From the NCBI RefSeq assembly GCF_004328075.1, contig NZ_SJFN01000017.1, forward strand, positions 49,186 to 92,724: a stretch of DNA of 43,539 bases, written 5' to 3'. How positions within the stretch are numbered: position 1 is the first letter of the stretch; every line of letters starts with the position of its first letter. The notes beneath the pieces are model-generated. The model was not told the origin of the DNA, did no database searches, and was given only the letters and a program-made list of their open reading frames with translations. Origin of the DNA: Siculibacillus lacustris. Its GTDB lineage: Bacteria > Pseudomonadota > Alphaproteobacteria > Rhizobiales > Ancalomicrobiaceae. Of the stretch, positions 33,815 to 42,194 are shown piece after piece. Position numbers and translations under genes: made by a program.

Positions 33815-35077
33815 TCAGCGCGGCAGGAGCTTGGTCACTTCCGCGACCATGTCGTCGCGGGCCTGTTCCGGCGTGACCTTCTGCTCGACGAGGCGGGCGA
33901 GGTTGTCGACGATGGTGTTGGTGACCTTGACCCCGTTGTTGCCCGGGAACGAGTACCAGGGGATCATGATGTCCATCTGCGACAGGCCGGCGCGGAACAG
34001 TGGGTTCTCCTGGTAGAACTTGCCGAGGTAACGGTCGTCCTTGGGGGCGAGCTCGTTGTTGGGGACGTAGCCGGTGCCGGGTACCACCACCGACGAGCCG
34101 AACGGGCCGGCGGCGAACTTGATGAAGTCGTAGACCGCCGCCTGCTTCTTGGCGTCGGTGGTGAACATCACCGCGGCGTTGCCGCCGGTCGGCAGACGGC
34201 CCTTGGCGGCGTCGATCACCGGCATCTTGGTGGTGCGCAGGTCGAACTTGCCGCCGACGCCGTTGATCGTGCCGCGCAGGCCGCCGGTGGTCCAGAACAT
34301 CATGCCGACCTTGCCGGCGTAGAAGGCCTGGAGCTGGGCGTCGGCGGTCAGCGCCGGCATCTTGCCCTCCTTGACCATGCGGTCGATCAGCTCGAGCGAG
34401 GCGAGGCCCTCGGGACCGCCGAAGGCGACCTTCTTCTCGTCGGCCGACAGGAAGGTCCCGCCATGGCCGAACAGCAGCGCCGAGAACATCCAGTCGTCGC
34501 CCTGCCAGCGGTAGGACATGCCGATGGTGCCGTCGCCGAGGGCGGCGATCTTGGCGGAGAGCTTCAACACCTCGTCCCAGGTCTTGGGCGGGTTCTCCGG
34601 ATCGCCGCCGGCCTTCTTCACCAGATCGGCGTTGTAATAGAAGATCGGATTGGAGGTGGCGAAGGCCAGACCCATCTGCTTGCCGCCGAATTCGGCGAGC
34701 TTCAACAGGCGCGGCGAGAAGCCTTGGGACCCCATGTCGTCCTTCTCGACGAAGGGCTTGAGGTCGACGCCGACGCCGCGTTCGGCGAGCACCCGCAGGC
34801 GGTTGAGGCCGATGAACGAGACGTCCGGCATTTCCGCCGAACCGGCCTGGCGCAGCATCAGCTGCAGGCCTTCTTCATAGGTCGCCGACGGGGTGGCGAA
34901 GGTGATCTTCACGTCCGGATGGGTCTTGACGTATTCGGTGGAGATCTTCTCCATCACGTCCTTGAAGAAGCCCGGCATCGGATAGTGGACCACGATCTCG
35001 GTCTCGGCGGCGGCCGGCGCCGCGACGGCGCCGAGCATCGCCAGACCGGCGAACACGCTTCGGAAGAGGGTGCGCAT
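33815..35077 (-). CDS. Sugar ABC transporter substrate-binding protein, last gene of second operon
   Basis: This 420-residue periplasmic protein has a signal peptide (MRTLFRSVFAGLAMLGAVAAPAAA, cleavage about 24/25). The mature protein is a family 1 solute-binding protein: IVVHYPMPGFFKDVMEKI, DVSFIGLNRLRVLAERGV, PIFYYNADLVKKAGGDPENPPKTWDE, and GGNAAVMFTTDAKKQAAVYDFIKF. It resembles binding proteins of glycerol-phosphate or disaccharide importers (the UgpB-like shape) in its FYYNADLVKKAG and PPKTWDE segments. The ligand is not deducible. It follows the MalG-type permease after 20 nt. Unlike most such operons, the binding protein comes last here. The start follows GGGGATCT, a modest ribosome-binding site. 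Confidence 0.94.
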   Translation of the reverse strand: MRTLFRSVFAGLAMLGAVAAPAAAETEIVVHYPMPGFFKDVMEKISTEYVKTHPDVKITFATPSATYEEGLQLMLRQAGSAEMPDVSFIGLNRLRVLAERGVGVDLKPFVEKDDMGSQGFSPRLLKLAEFGGKQMGLAFATSNPIFYYNADLVKKAGGDPENPPKTWDEVLKLSAKIAALGDGTIGMSYRWQGDDWMFSALLFGHGGTFLSADEKKVAFGGPEGLASLELIDRMVKEGKMPALTADAQLQAFYAGKVGMMFWTTGGLRGTINGVGGKFDLRTTKMPVIDAAKGRLPTGGNAAVMFTTDAKKQAAVYDFIKFAAGPFGSSVVVPGTGYVPNNELAPKDDRYLGKFYQENPLFRAGLSQMDIMIPWYSFPGNNGVKVTNTIVDNLARLVEQKVTPEQARDDMVAEVTKLLPR

Positions 35078-35097
35078 GGGGATCTCCGTCGGGTCGA

Positions 35098-35943
35098 TCA
35101 GCCTTTGAGGCCGGTCATGGTGATGCCTTCGATGAAGGCCTTCTGGGCGAACAGGAAGAACACGACGAGCGGCGCGGTGACGATCACCGTCGCGGCCATC
35201 AGCGCGCCGTAGTCGTCGCCGGCTTCCGCCGCGCGGAAGAACAGGACGCCGAGCGGCGGGGTGGCGAGTTCGGTCTTGGAGATGACGATCGACGGCCAGT
35301 AGAGGTCGTTCCAATGGGTCACCACCGAGAAGATCGCGAAGGCGGTGGCCGCCGGCCAGGCGTTGGGCAGGACGATGCGGCGGACGATCGCCCCTTCCGA
35401 CAACCCGTCCATGCGGCCGGCATGGATCAGGTCGTCGGGCATCGCCTTGATGAACTGGCGGAACAGGAACACCGCGAAGACCGACAGGGTGAAGGGCACC
35501 ACCAGCCCGGCCAGGGTGTTGATCAGCCCGAGGGCGCGGAAGGCCGCGAACATCGGGATCGACACCGCGTGGATCGGGATCAACAGGCCGAGGATCACCA
35601 GCCCGAACATCAGATCGCGGCCGCGAAAGCGCAGCTTGGCCAGCGCATAGGCGGCGGGCAGGGCGAAGGCGATCTGGAACACCACGATCGCCAGACACAC
35701 CACCACGCCGTTGAGCAGGACGCGCCCCATCGGGATGCGGCCGAGCGCCTTCCCGTAGTTGGCGAGGATCGAGGAATGCTCGGGAATCAGCGACAGGCCG
35801 GAGGAGAACACCTCGGCCTGCGGCTTGAACGAGGTGGCGATCATCCAGACGTAGGGAAACAGCATCACCGCGGCGCCGATCCCGAGCACCAGGAGGCGCA
35901 GCGACCGACCGACGGGCGTCAGCGTATGGGGCGAAGCGCTCAT
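35098..35943 (-). CDS. Carbohydrate ABC transporter permease (MalG type), second operon
   Basis: This 281-residue membrane protein starts MSASPHTLTPVGRSLRLLVLGIGAAVMLFPYVWMIATSFK, with six predicted helices. The EAA loop reads DDLIHAGRMDGLSEGAIVRRIVLPNAWPA, and the protein ends KAFIEGITMTGLKG, typical for MalG-type subunits. Its ATG overlaps the stop of the MalF-type gene in an ATGA, so the two are translationally coupled. It pairs with that permease in the pore and with the first-gene ATPase of the operon. Confidence 0.95.
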   Translation of the reverse strand: MSASPHTLTPVGRSLRLLVLGIGAAVMLFPYVWMIATSFKPQAEVFSSGLSLIPEHSSILANYGKALGRIPMGRVLLNGVVVCLAIVVFQIAFALPAAYALAKLRFRGRDLMFGLVILGLLIPIHAVSIPMFAAFRALGLINTLAGLVVPFTLSVFAVFLFRQFIKAMPDDLIHAGRMDGLSEGAIVRRIVLPNAWPAATAFAIFSVVTHWNDLYWPSIVISKTELATPPLGVLFFRAAEAGDDYGALMAATVIVTAPLVVFFLFAQKAFIEGITMTGLKG

Positions 35944-36869
35944 CCGTAGTGCACCCTTCGGTCCATGACGCGGGTCTGGAACACGATCAGCACCAGGAGG
36001 ACGGCGACGAAGATCACCGCCATCGCCGAGGCGGTGCCGAGATGGAGGAACACGAAGCCCTCCTGATAGATCGTCCACAGCAGGACTTCCGAGGCCTTGG
36101 CCGGGCCGCCCTGGGTCAGGGTCATCACCGTTTCGAACACCTTGACGGCGTTGATCATGGTGATGGTGACCACGAACAGCAGGGTCGGCCCGAGCATCGG
36201 CCAGGTGACCAGCCGGAACCGATCGACCGCCGACCGCGCGCCGTCGATCTCGGCGGCGTCGTAGAGGGTGCGGTCGATCGCCCCGAGGCCGGCCAGGAAC
36301 AGCACCATGTCGAAGCCGGTCTGCTGCCAGATGCCGATCAGCGCCAGCGAGCCCAGCACGTTGTCGGACGAGCCGAGCCAGTTGATCGACGGCAGGCCGA
36401 CGACATGGAGGAGGAGGTTGATCGGCCCGATCGCCGGATGCATCAGGTACTGCCAGACCGTCGCCATGGCGGTGATCAGCGACACCACCGGCAGGAAATA
36501 GGCCGAGCGGAAGAAGCCGCGCAGTTCCGTGCCCGCCTCGATCAACAGCGCGAAGCCGAGCCCGAGCCCGACCGAGGCCGGCGTGACGATCGCCACATAG
36601 AGCGCGGTGTTCTTGGCCGAGATCAGGAAGGTCCGGTCGCCGAGCACGTCGCGATAGGCGTCGAGCCCGACGAAAGTGATCGTCGAGGCCCCGAGTTCGG
36701 CGTCGGTCAGCGACAGGGCGATCATCGCCGCGGTCGGCGCCAGCAACAGGAGCAGCATCAGGACGGCGATCGGCCCGACCAGCGACAGCGCGGCGCGGTC
36801 GTCGTGATCGACCCGGCGGCGCGGGGCGACGGCGGGGAGGGCGGGCAAGGCGAGAGCGTGATCAGACAT
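35940..36869 (-). CDS. Carbohydrate ABC transporter permease (MalF type), second operon
   Basis: This 309-residue permease has a hydrophilic N-terminal stretch of about 27 residues, then six helices starting LSLVGPIAVLMLLLLLAPTAAMIALSL. The EAA loop is RTLYDAAEIDGARSAVDRFRLVTWPMLGPT. It forms a heterodimer with the MalG-type partner. Its start codon lies inside the end of the ATPase gene (8-nt overlap), and its stop overlaps the start of the next permease, showing tight operon coupling. Confidence 0.95.
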   Translation of the reverse strand: MSDHALALPALPAVAPRRRVDHDDRAALSLVGPIAVLMLLLLLAPTAAMIALSLTDAELGASTITFVGLDAYRDVLGDRTFLISAKNTALYVAIVTPASVGLGLGFALLIEAGTELRGFFRSAYFLPVVSLITAMATVWQYLMHPAIGPINLLLHVVGLPSINWLGSSDNVLGSLALIGIWQQTGFDMVLFLAGLGAIDRTLYDAAEIDGARSAVDRFRLVTWPMLGPTLLFVVTITMINAVKVFETVMTLTQGGPAKASEVLLWTIYQEGFVFLHLGTASAMAVIFVAVLLVLIVFQTRVMDRRVHYG

Positions 36870-38067
36870 GGGCGCGCTCCGCCGTCACGGTCGCGGCGTC
36901 GAAGCGCGGCCGCAGACGATCGCCGGCGGCGTCGAACACCAGGAGATCGGCGGCGTTCCAGGCGAGGCCGACCGGCCCGGGGACGAAACCGCGGTAGATC
37001 TCCGGGGTCGCCTTGGCGACGATCGGCGCGCCGTCGGGCAGGCGCAGATGGGCGAGGGCGTCGGCGCCGAGGAACTCGGTGCGGTCGAGGCGGGCCGGCA
37101 GGATCGCGTCGTCGTGGCCGCCGATGCGCAGATGTTCGGGGCGGATGCCGACCCGCACGGTCGCGCCGGCCTGGGCGGCGAAGCCTTCGGCGATCGGCCG
37201 ATCGAACACGATCGCCCGACCGCGGTCGTCGATCACCGCCTCGATCAGGCCGATCGACGGACTGCCGATGAACGACGCCACTTCGATCCGGCTCGGATCG
37301 CGATAGACGATCTCGGGGGAGGCGACCTGCAGCAGCCGGCCGCGATGGAGGATCGCCACCCGATCGGCCATGCCGAGGGCTTCCTCCTGGTCGTGGGTGA
37401 CATAGACGGTGGTGGCGCCGAGCGCCTTGTGGAGATCGACGATCTCGGCGCGGGTGTGGACGCGCAGCGAGGCGTCGAGGTTCGACAGTGGCTCGTCCAT
37501 CAGGAACAGGCGCGGATCGCGGACCATCGCCCGGCCGAGCGCGACGCGCTGGCGCTGGCCGCCGGACATGGCGGCGGGCTTGCGGTCGAGCAGGTGATCG
37601 ATCTTCAGCGCCCGCCCGGCCTTCTCGACGTCGGCACCGATCGCCGCGAGCTGTGCCCGGGTGCCCGGCAGGAAGCGACCGACGAAGGGCAGGCGCTGGC
37701 GGCCGGTCAGGCGGCGCATCACCAGCGGCAGAGCGAGGTTCTGGCGGGCGGTCAGATGCGGATAGAGGGCGTAGGACTGGAGCACCATGGCGACGTCGCG
37801 ATCGGCGGCGCGCACGTCGGTGACGTCGGTGCCGGCGATGCGGACATGGCCGGCATCGGGAAACTCGAGCCCGGCGACCATCTTGAGCAAGGTCGACTTG
37901 CCGCAGCCCGACGGCCCGACCAGGGCGACGAATTCGCCGCGCGCCACGGTCAGCGAGACGCGGTCGAGCACGGTGGTCTCGCCGTAGGACTTGGAGACGC
38001 CGTCGAGTTCGAGCCGCGCCGGCTCGACGCCTTCGATCGCCGCGAAGCTCTCGGGAAGCCCGCTCAT
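36862..38067 (-). CDS. Sugar ABC transporter ATP-binding protein with an inserted loop, second operon
   Basis: This 401-residue ATPase is the first gene of the operon. Walker A GPSGCGKST is at residues 51-59, the Q-loop at VLQSYALYPHLTA, the signature at MSGGQRQR (about 167-174), Walker B/D-loop at FLMDEPLSNLDA, and the H-loop at VTHDQEEALGMAD. A TOBE-type C-terminal domain follows (VASFIGSPSIGLIEA, VGIRPEHLRIGG). Compared with the other sugar ATPase in this window, about 18 residues are inserted between the Q-loop and the signature (around 119-141, RLTGRQRLPFVGRFLPGTRA). The signature begins M instead of L. The start at 38067 gives a 17-residue leader before the first strand. The 5' region holds a LacI-type palindrome 210 nt upstream. 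Confidence 0.94.
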   Translation of the reverse strand: MSGLPESFAAIEGVEPARLELDGVSKSYGETTVLDRVSLTVARGEFVALVGPSGCGKSTLLKMVAGLEFPDAGHVRIAGTDVTDVRAADRDVAMVLQSYALYPHLTARQNLALPLVMRRLTGRQRLPFVGRFLPGTRAQLAAIGADVEKAGRALKIDHLLDRKPAAMSGGQRQRVALGRAMVRDPRLFLMDEPLSNLDASLRVHTRAEIVDLHKALGATTVYVTHDQEEALGMADRVAILHRGRLLQVASPEIVYRDPSRIEVASFIGSPSIGLIEAVIDDRGRAIVFDRPIAEGFAAQAGATVRVGIRPEHLRIGGHDDAILPARLDRTEFLGADALAHLRLPDGAPIVAKATPEIYRGFVPGPVGLAWNAADLLVFDAAGDRLRPRFDAATVTAERAHV

Positions 38068-38276
38068 GCCGAGGCCCCGCGGCCGCTGCGGGTCGGGCGC
38101 GGCGGCGCCGGCGTGTCGTGGATCTGCGAAATGCGCAACGTCATGGCCACCCCTCGTGTCGACGAGGCGGACCATCGGAGTCGACGATTACAGGCGCATG
38201 ACGCCCGCCGCGGCATTTTCCGGCAGGCCGCGGGCTGCGATGGGGCGAGCCGCGAGGGCACAATCGGAGAGTGTTC

Positions 38277-38288
38277 CGAAACGTTTCG
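38277..38288. promoter_or_regulatory. LacI-type palindrome upstream of the second sugar ABC operon
   Basis: CGAAACGTTTCG is a perfect 12-nt palindrome centred on CG, the form bound by LacI/GalR-family repressors (compare GAAACGTTTC-type operators). It lies 210 nt upstream of the ATPase start and 52 nt past the end of the small secreted-protein gene. No regulator gene adjoins it, so the regulator would act from elsewhere. It differs from the AGCGCT-centred operator of the first cluster. Confidence 0.55.
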
Positions 38289-38339
38289 AATGATGAGCCG
38301 GCCGAGCGTGGCGGGGCTTCGGGCGCGCCGGCCTTCGCC

Positions 38340-38720
38340 TCAGCGGCGGATGTGGACGATCACCGCGTAGGTCTCGACCTTCTGGTCGGCGTGGCGGACG
38401 CTGTATTCGAAGCGGTCGTCGCCGCTGGCGTCGGGGGCGGCGCTGTAGGCGACCACCCGGGCGTCGACCATGGTGCCCTTGCAAGAGCCTTCGGAGACCG
38501 TCGACAGGGCGATGCCGATCACCGTCGAGCCCTTCTTGGGCTGGGTCAGGACGGTGACCTCCGGCGCGTCGCTGGGCACGCAGCGCTCCGGATCGACGTC
38601 CTTGTGCGCGAACACCGACAGCATCACGCCGGGGATCGCCGTCCGCTCCAGGCGCTCGGCGGCCTGCGCCCCGACGGGCGTCATCAGCAGCAGGGCGGCG
38701 AGGACGGCGGCAGCTCTCAT
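38340..38720 (-). CDS. Small secreted protein, unknown function
   Basis: This 126-residue protein has a signal peptide (MRAAAVLAALLLMTPVGAQA, cleavage about 20/21). The mature part of about 105 residues has two cysteines (RCVPSD and SCKGTM) that could form a disulfide, and alternating strands (EVTVLTQPKKGSTVIGIAL, DARVVAYSA, DRFEYSVRHADQKVETYAVIVHI) suggestive of an immunoglobulin-like beta sandwich. No family is recognised with confidence. The start at 38720 has GGAG about 9 nt upstream; an ATG three codons earlier abuts that GGAG and is less suitable. It lies downstream of the hydrolase gene on the same strand after 186 nt and is probably separately transcribed. Confidence 0.65.
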   Translation of the reverse strand: MRAAAVLAALLLMTPVGAQAAERLERTAIPGVMLSVFAHKDVDPERCVPSDAPEVTVLTQPKKGSTVIGIALSTVSEGSCKGTMVDARVVAYSAAPDASGDDRFEYSVRHADQKVETYAVIVHIRR

Positions 38721-38906
38721 CGACCTCATCTCCGCAAGACGCTCGGCGGTCCTCGACGGGGCGGCGAGGGCGCCGCCGAACGATCCGCTCGGCTCGAACG
38801 ATTCGACGCGCCGTTCTTCCCATGGCGCCGCGGCGGCGACAACCGTGACGCAGGGCGAGGGGCGAGCGACTTCCTGCCGCGGCCCGAGCGGGGAGGGGGC
38901 GGCCGC

Positions 38907-39764
38907 TCAGGCCGTGGCGCCGGCGATCGTCGCGGCGAGCGCGCCATGGAGCGGGCTCGCCGGGTCGGCGAGTGTGGTGAGCACGGTGAAATGGTCGTCG
39001 CCGGGGGTGATCTCGAGGCGTTGGCCATGACCCGCGGCGCCCCAGGCGGCGGCCATCGCCCGGCTCTGATCGAGAAACGCCGGCGTCTCGGCGCCGCCGA
39101 CCGCGAACAGCGCCGGGCAGGCGCTCGCCGGCACCCGGTGGAGCGGCGAGGCGGCGCGGGCGCTCGCGAGATCGAGGCGCAGATTGGCGTTGAGCGCGGT
39201 GGCGACCAGCGGCGCGAGGTCGTAGACGCCGGAGACGCCGATCACCGCGGCGATCGGGGCGGGGGCGAGCCCGCGCGCCGCCCAGTCGGTCGCCGCCAGT
39301 TCGATCGCCAGATGGCCGCCGGCCGAATGCCCGGCGGCGACGATCGGCAGCGGGCGGCCGTGGCGCACCTCCGACTGCGCGACCAGCGCCGGGACCAATG
39401 CCCGCAGCGCCTCGGTGAGTTCCGCCACCGTCACCTCCGGGCACAGCGGATAGTCGGCGAAGACCGCGTCGCAGCCGAGCGCGGTGAAGGTCGGCGCCAG
39501 GAAGCGGAAGAGGGTCCGGTCGCGCGATTGCCAGTAGCCGGGATGGAGCCAGACGACGATCGCCCGCGCGTCGACCGCCGGCACGAGGTCGAGGCGTTGG
39601 CGCGGGTGCGGGCCATAGGCGAGGTCGCGCAGCACGCCGGGGCCCGCCGCCACCGCCTCGCTCGCCGCGGCGAAGCGCTCCAGCAGCGCCGGCCAATGGG
39701 GCCGCCGCTGACCCGCGCCATAGGCGTGGTCGAGGGCGGGATCGATCGCGGCATCGGTGGACAT
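38907..39764 (-). CDS. Alpha/beta hydrolase, arylformamidase-like
   Basis: This 285-residue serine hydrolase has the oxyanion motif as HPGYW (residues 74-78, HGGYW in most relatives), the nucleophile elbow GHSAGG with Ser147, a late acid in the FLDQSRAM region and a likely catalytic His in GDDHFTVL. The N-terminal LDHAYGAGQRRPHW and RDLAYGPHPRQRLDL resemble arylformamidase-like (kynurenine formamidase type) esterases. The reaction might be hydrolysis of an N-formyl or ester group, but the substrate is unknown. The gene follows livF by 23 nt in the same direction, so it is likely co-transcribed with the branched-chain-type transporter and acts on the imported compound. Start: ATG at 39764 with GGAG about 9 nt upstream. 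No signal peptide, hence cytoplasmic. Confidence 0.82.
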   Translation of the reverse strand: MSTDAAIDPALDHAYGAGQRRPHWPALLERFAAASEAVAAGPGVLRDLAYGPHPRQRLDLVPAVDARAIVVWLHPGYWQSRDRTLFRFLAPTFTALGCDAVFADYPLCPEVTVAELTEALRALVPALVAQSEVRHGRPLPIVAAGHSAGGHLAIELAATDWAARGLAPAPIAAVIGVSGVYDLAPLVATALNANLRLDLASARAASPLHRVPASACPALFAVGGAETPAFLDQSRAMAAAWGAAGHGQRLEITPGDDHFTVLTTLADPASPLHGALAATIAGATA

Positions 39765-39787
39765 CGGCGGATCTCCGGGCGGGTCGC

Positions 39788-40492
39788 TCACAATTCGAGG
39801 AAGCGGGTGGCGAGGCTGCGGTCGGCGGCGAGGTCGGACGACCGGCCGGCCCAGGCGATCCGCCCCTTTTCCATCACGATATGGCGATCGGACAGGCGCA
39901 TCGAGGCTTCCAGATGTTTGTCGACCACCAGGATCGCCAGACCTTCGGCCTTCAGGGTGGCCAGCGCCGCCCAGATCTCGTCGCGCAGCACCGGCGCGAG
40001 GCCCTCGGTCGCCTCGTCGAGGACCAGGAGGTCGGGATTGGTCATCAGCGCGCGGCCGATCGCCAGCATCTGCTGTTCGCCGCCCGAGAGTTCGTCGCCG
40101 AGATTGCGCCGCCGCTCGGCGAGCCGCGGGAACAGGCGATGGACGGCGGCCAGCGTCCAGTTGGCGCCGCGCCGGGTCGAGGCGGTGGCCACCAGATTTT
40201 CCTCGACGGTCAGGCGCGGGAAGATCTGCCGGCCTTCCGGCACCAGCCCGAGGCCTTCGCGGGCGACCACGTGCGCGGCGACGCCGGTGCGGTCGCGGCC
40301 GCGTAGCCACAGCCGGCCGGCGGTCGGGCGGATCAGCCCGAACAGGGTGCGGATGGTGGTGGTCTTGCCCATGCCGTTGCGGCCCATCAGGGTCACGACC
40401 TCGCCGGCCGCGACCTCGAGCGAGAGCTCGAACAGCACCCGCGCCTCGCCGTAGCCGGCGTCGACGGCCTCCAGGGCGACGATCGCGGTCAT
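39788..40492 (-). CDS. livF: Branched-chain-type ABC transporter ATP-binding protein LivF
   Basis: This 234-residue ATPase is of the LivF type. Walker A GRNGMGKTTT is at about 37-46, VPEGRQIFPRLTVEENL is the Q-loop region typical of LivF, ELSGGEQQMLAIGRAL is the signature, LLVLDEATEGLAPV is the Walker B/D-loop, and VDKHLEASMRLSDR replaces the usual H-loop region (LivF commonly has VEQN). It works with LivG on the LivH/LivM pore. Its ATG overlaps the livG stop in an ATGA. The following gene is the alpha/beta hydrolase. The symbol is given by family; the substrate need not be an amino acid. Confidence 0.94.
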   Translation of the reverse strand: MTAIVALEAVDAGYGEARVLFELSLEVAAGEVVTLMGRNGMGKTTTIRTLFGLIRPTAGRLWLRGRDRTGVAAHVVAREGLGLVPEGRQIFPRLTVEENLVATASTRRGANWTLAAVHRLFPRLAERRRNLGDELSGGEQQMLAIGRALMTNPDLLVLDEATEGLAPVLRDEIWAALATLKAEGLAILVVDKHLEASMRLSDRHIVMEKGRIAWAGRSSDLAADRSLATRFLEL

Positions 40493-41241
40493 GGGGCCCC
40501 CTCGCCGAGATAGGCCGAGCGCACCGTCGGGTCGGCGCGGATCTCGGCCGGCGTGCCGCAGATCGCCACCGCCCCGCCGATCAGCACGGTGATGCGATCG
40601 GCGAGCCGGAACACCGTCGCCATGTCGTGCTCGACGATCAGCATCGCCACTTCGCCGGCGAGCGAGGCCAGGAGCTCGGTCAGCCGCTCGGTCTCCTCGC
40701 GCCCGGTGCCGGCCATCGGCTCGTCGAGCAGCAACAGCCGCGGCGCCTGGACGAGACCCATCGCCAGCTCGAGCGCCCGCTTCTCGCCATGGGCGAGGCG
40801 GCCGGCGAGGACGTCGCCGCGATCGGCGAGCCCGACCCGGTCGAGGGCGGCGCGGGCCCGCTCGCGCGTCGCCGTCTCGCCGGCGACGGGCGTGAGGAAG
40901 CGGAAGGCGGTGCCGTCGGTGGCGATCGCCGCGAGCAGCGCATTGTCGAGGGTCGAGAAGTCCTTGATCACCCGCGAGGTCTGGAACACCCGGGCGAGGC
41001 CGCGCCGGGCGCGCGCCGCGACGCTCTCGCCGGTGACGTCCTCGCCGTCGATCAACACCCGGCCGTGATCGGGGACGATCGAGCCGGCGATTTCGCCGAC
41101 CAGGGTCGATTTGCCGGCGCCGTTGGGACCGATCACCGCATGGATCTCGTGCCGCCCGACCTCCAGCGACACGTGGTCGGTGACCGGCAGGGCGCCGTAG
41201 TGCTTGCACAGATCGTCGAGACGGAGGATCGGTGCGGTCAT
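40489..41241 (-). CDS. livG: Branched-chain-type ABC transporter ATP-binding protein LivG
   Basis: This 250-residue ATPase is of the LivG type. Walker A GPNGAGKSTL is at about 38-47, the Q-loop region is RGLARVFQTSRVIKDFSTLDN, the signature is AHGEKRALELAMGL, a LivG-type variant that lacks the usual LSGGQ, Walker B is LLLLDEPMAGTG, and the H-loop is VEHDM. It starts MTAPILRLDDLCKHYGALPV. The gene overlaps livM by 4 nt (ATGA) and livF by 4 nt, so all are coupled. It powers the HAAT-family importer encoded by livH and livM. Confidence 0.94.
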   Translation of the reverse strand: MTAPILRLDDLCKHYGALPVTDHVSLEVGRHEIHAVIGPNGAGKSTLVGEIAGSIVPDHGRVLIDGEDVTGESVAARARRGLARVFQTSRVIKDFSTLDNALLAAIATDGTAFRFLTPVAGETATRERARAALDRVGLADRGDVLAGRLAHGEKRALELAMGLVQAPRLLLLDEPMAGTGREETERLTELLASLAGEVAMLIVEHDMATVFRLADRITVLIGGAVAICGTPAEIRADPTVRSAYLGEGAP

Positions 41242-42194
41242 CGGGCGATCCTCGCGAGAAGCGCCCGCAGATCGATCGCCCGGCTCATCACCACCGCGAG
41301 GATCAGCAGGCCGAGGCCGAGCTTCCAATATTCGGTGACGCCCCCGAGGAACTCCTCGACCAGCACCACGGCGATCGCCCCGAGCACCGCACCGGCGAGC
41401 CGGCCGGAACCACCCAGGACCACCATCACGATCAATTCGCCCGAACGATGCCAGTTCATCAGGGCCGGAGAGACGAAGGCGGTCTGTTCGGCGAGGAGCG
41501 CACCGGCGAGGCCGGCGATACCGGCGCCGAGCGCATAGGCCACGAGGCGGGTGCGGTAGACCGAGAAGCCGAGCGCCGAGACCCGGGCCTCGTCGTCGCG
41601 GGCAGCCCTCAGCACGAAGCCGAAGCGCGCCGCCACCACCCGGTGGAGCACCCACGCCGCGGCGGCCAGCAGACCGACCGACAGCCAGGCGAGATTGCCG
41701 TCGGAGCGCAGGAAACGAGCGCCGGCGAAGGTGGCGCGTCCCGCAAGTCCCATGCCGTCGTCGCCGCCGAAGGCCGAGAGCGCGGCGAAGACGAAATAGG
41801 CCATCTGGGCGAAGGCCAGGGTGATCATGATGAAGTAGACGCCGCGGGTGCGCAGCGCCAGGGCGCCGGTCGGCACCGCGAATGCAGCGGCGGCGAGGAA
41901 GGCCAGCGGCAGCAGCAGGCTCACTTCGCGGATCCCATATTCGCCGGCGATCAGCACCGCATAGGCGCCGATCCCGAAGGGCGCGGCGTGGCCGAAACTG
42001 ACCATCCCGCCCTGACCGATCACGAAGGACAAGGACAGGGCGGCGAGCGCCAGGATCGCCGCGCGGGTGGCGAGCGTCACCGCGAAGTTCCAGCCGAAGG
42101 CCTCCGCTAGGGCCACCGCCAGGGCGAGGCCGACGATCGCCGTCGCCGGATGGAGGAGGAGGGCGGCCACCCGGCGCGCGAGGGCTCGAGTCAT
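41238..42194 (-). CDS. livM: Branched-chain-type ABC transporter permease LivM
   Basis: This 318-residue membrane protein of the LivM type has eight to ten predicted helices. Characteristic segments are LSLSFVIGQGGMVSFGHAAPFGIGAYAV, TRGVYFIMITLAFAQMAYFV, the cytoplasmic loop LRAARDDEARVSALGFSVYRTRLVAYALGAGIAGLAGAL, and MVVLGGSGRLAGAVLGA. It pairs with LivH in the inner membrane. The ATG at 42194 overlaps the livH stop (ATGA); the open frame upstream is a shadow across livH. Confidence 0.94.
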   Translation of the reverse strand: MTRALARRVAALLLHPATAIVGLALAVALAEAFGWNFAVTLATRAAILALAALSLSFVIGQGGMVSFGHAAPFGIGAYAVLIAGEYGIREVSLLLPLAFLAAAAFAVPTGALALRTRGVYFIMITLAFAQMAYFVFAALSAFGGDDGMGLAGRATFAGARFLRSDGNLAWLSVGLLAAAAWVLHRVVAARFGFVLRAARDDEARVSALGFSVYRTRLVAYALGAGIAGLAGALLAEQTAFVSPALMNWHRSGELIVMVVLGGSGRLAGAVLGAIAVVLVEEFLGGVTEYWKLGLGLLILAVVMSRAIDLRALLARIAR

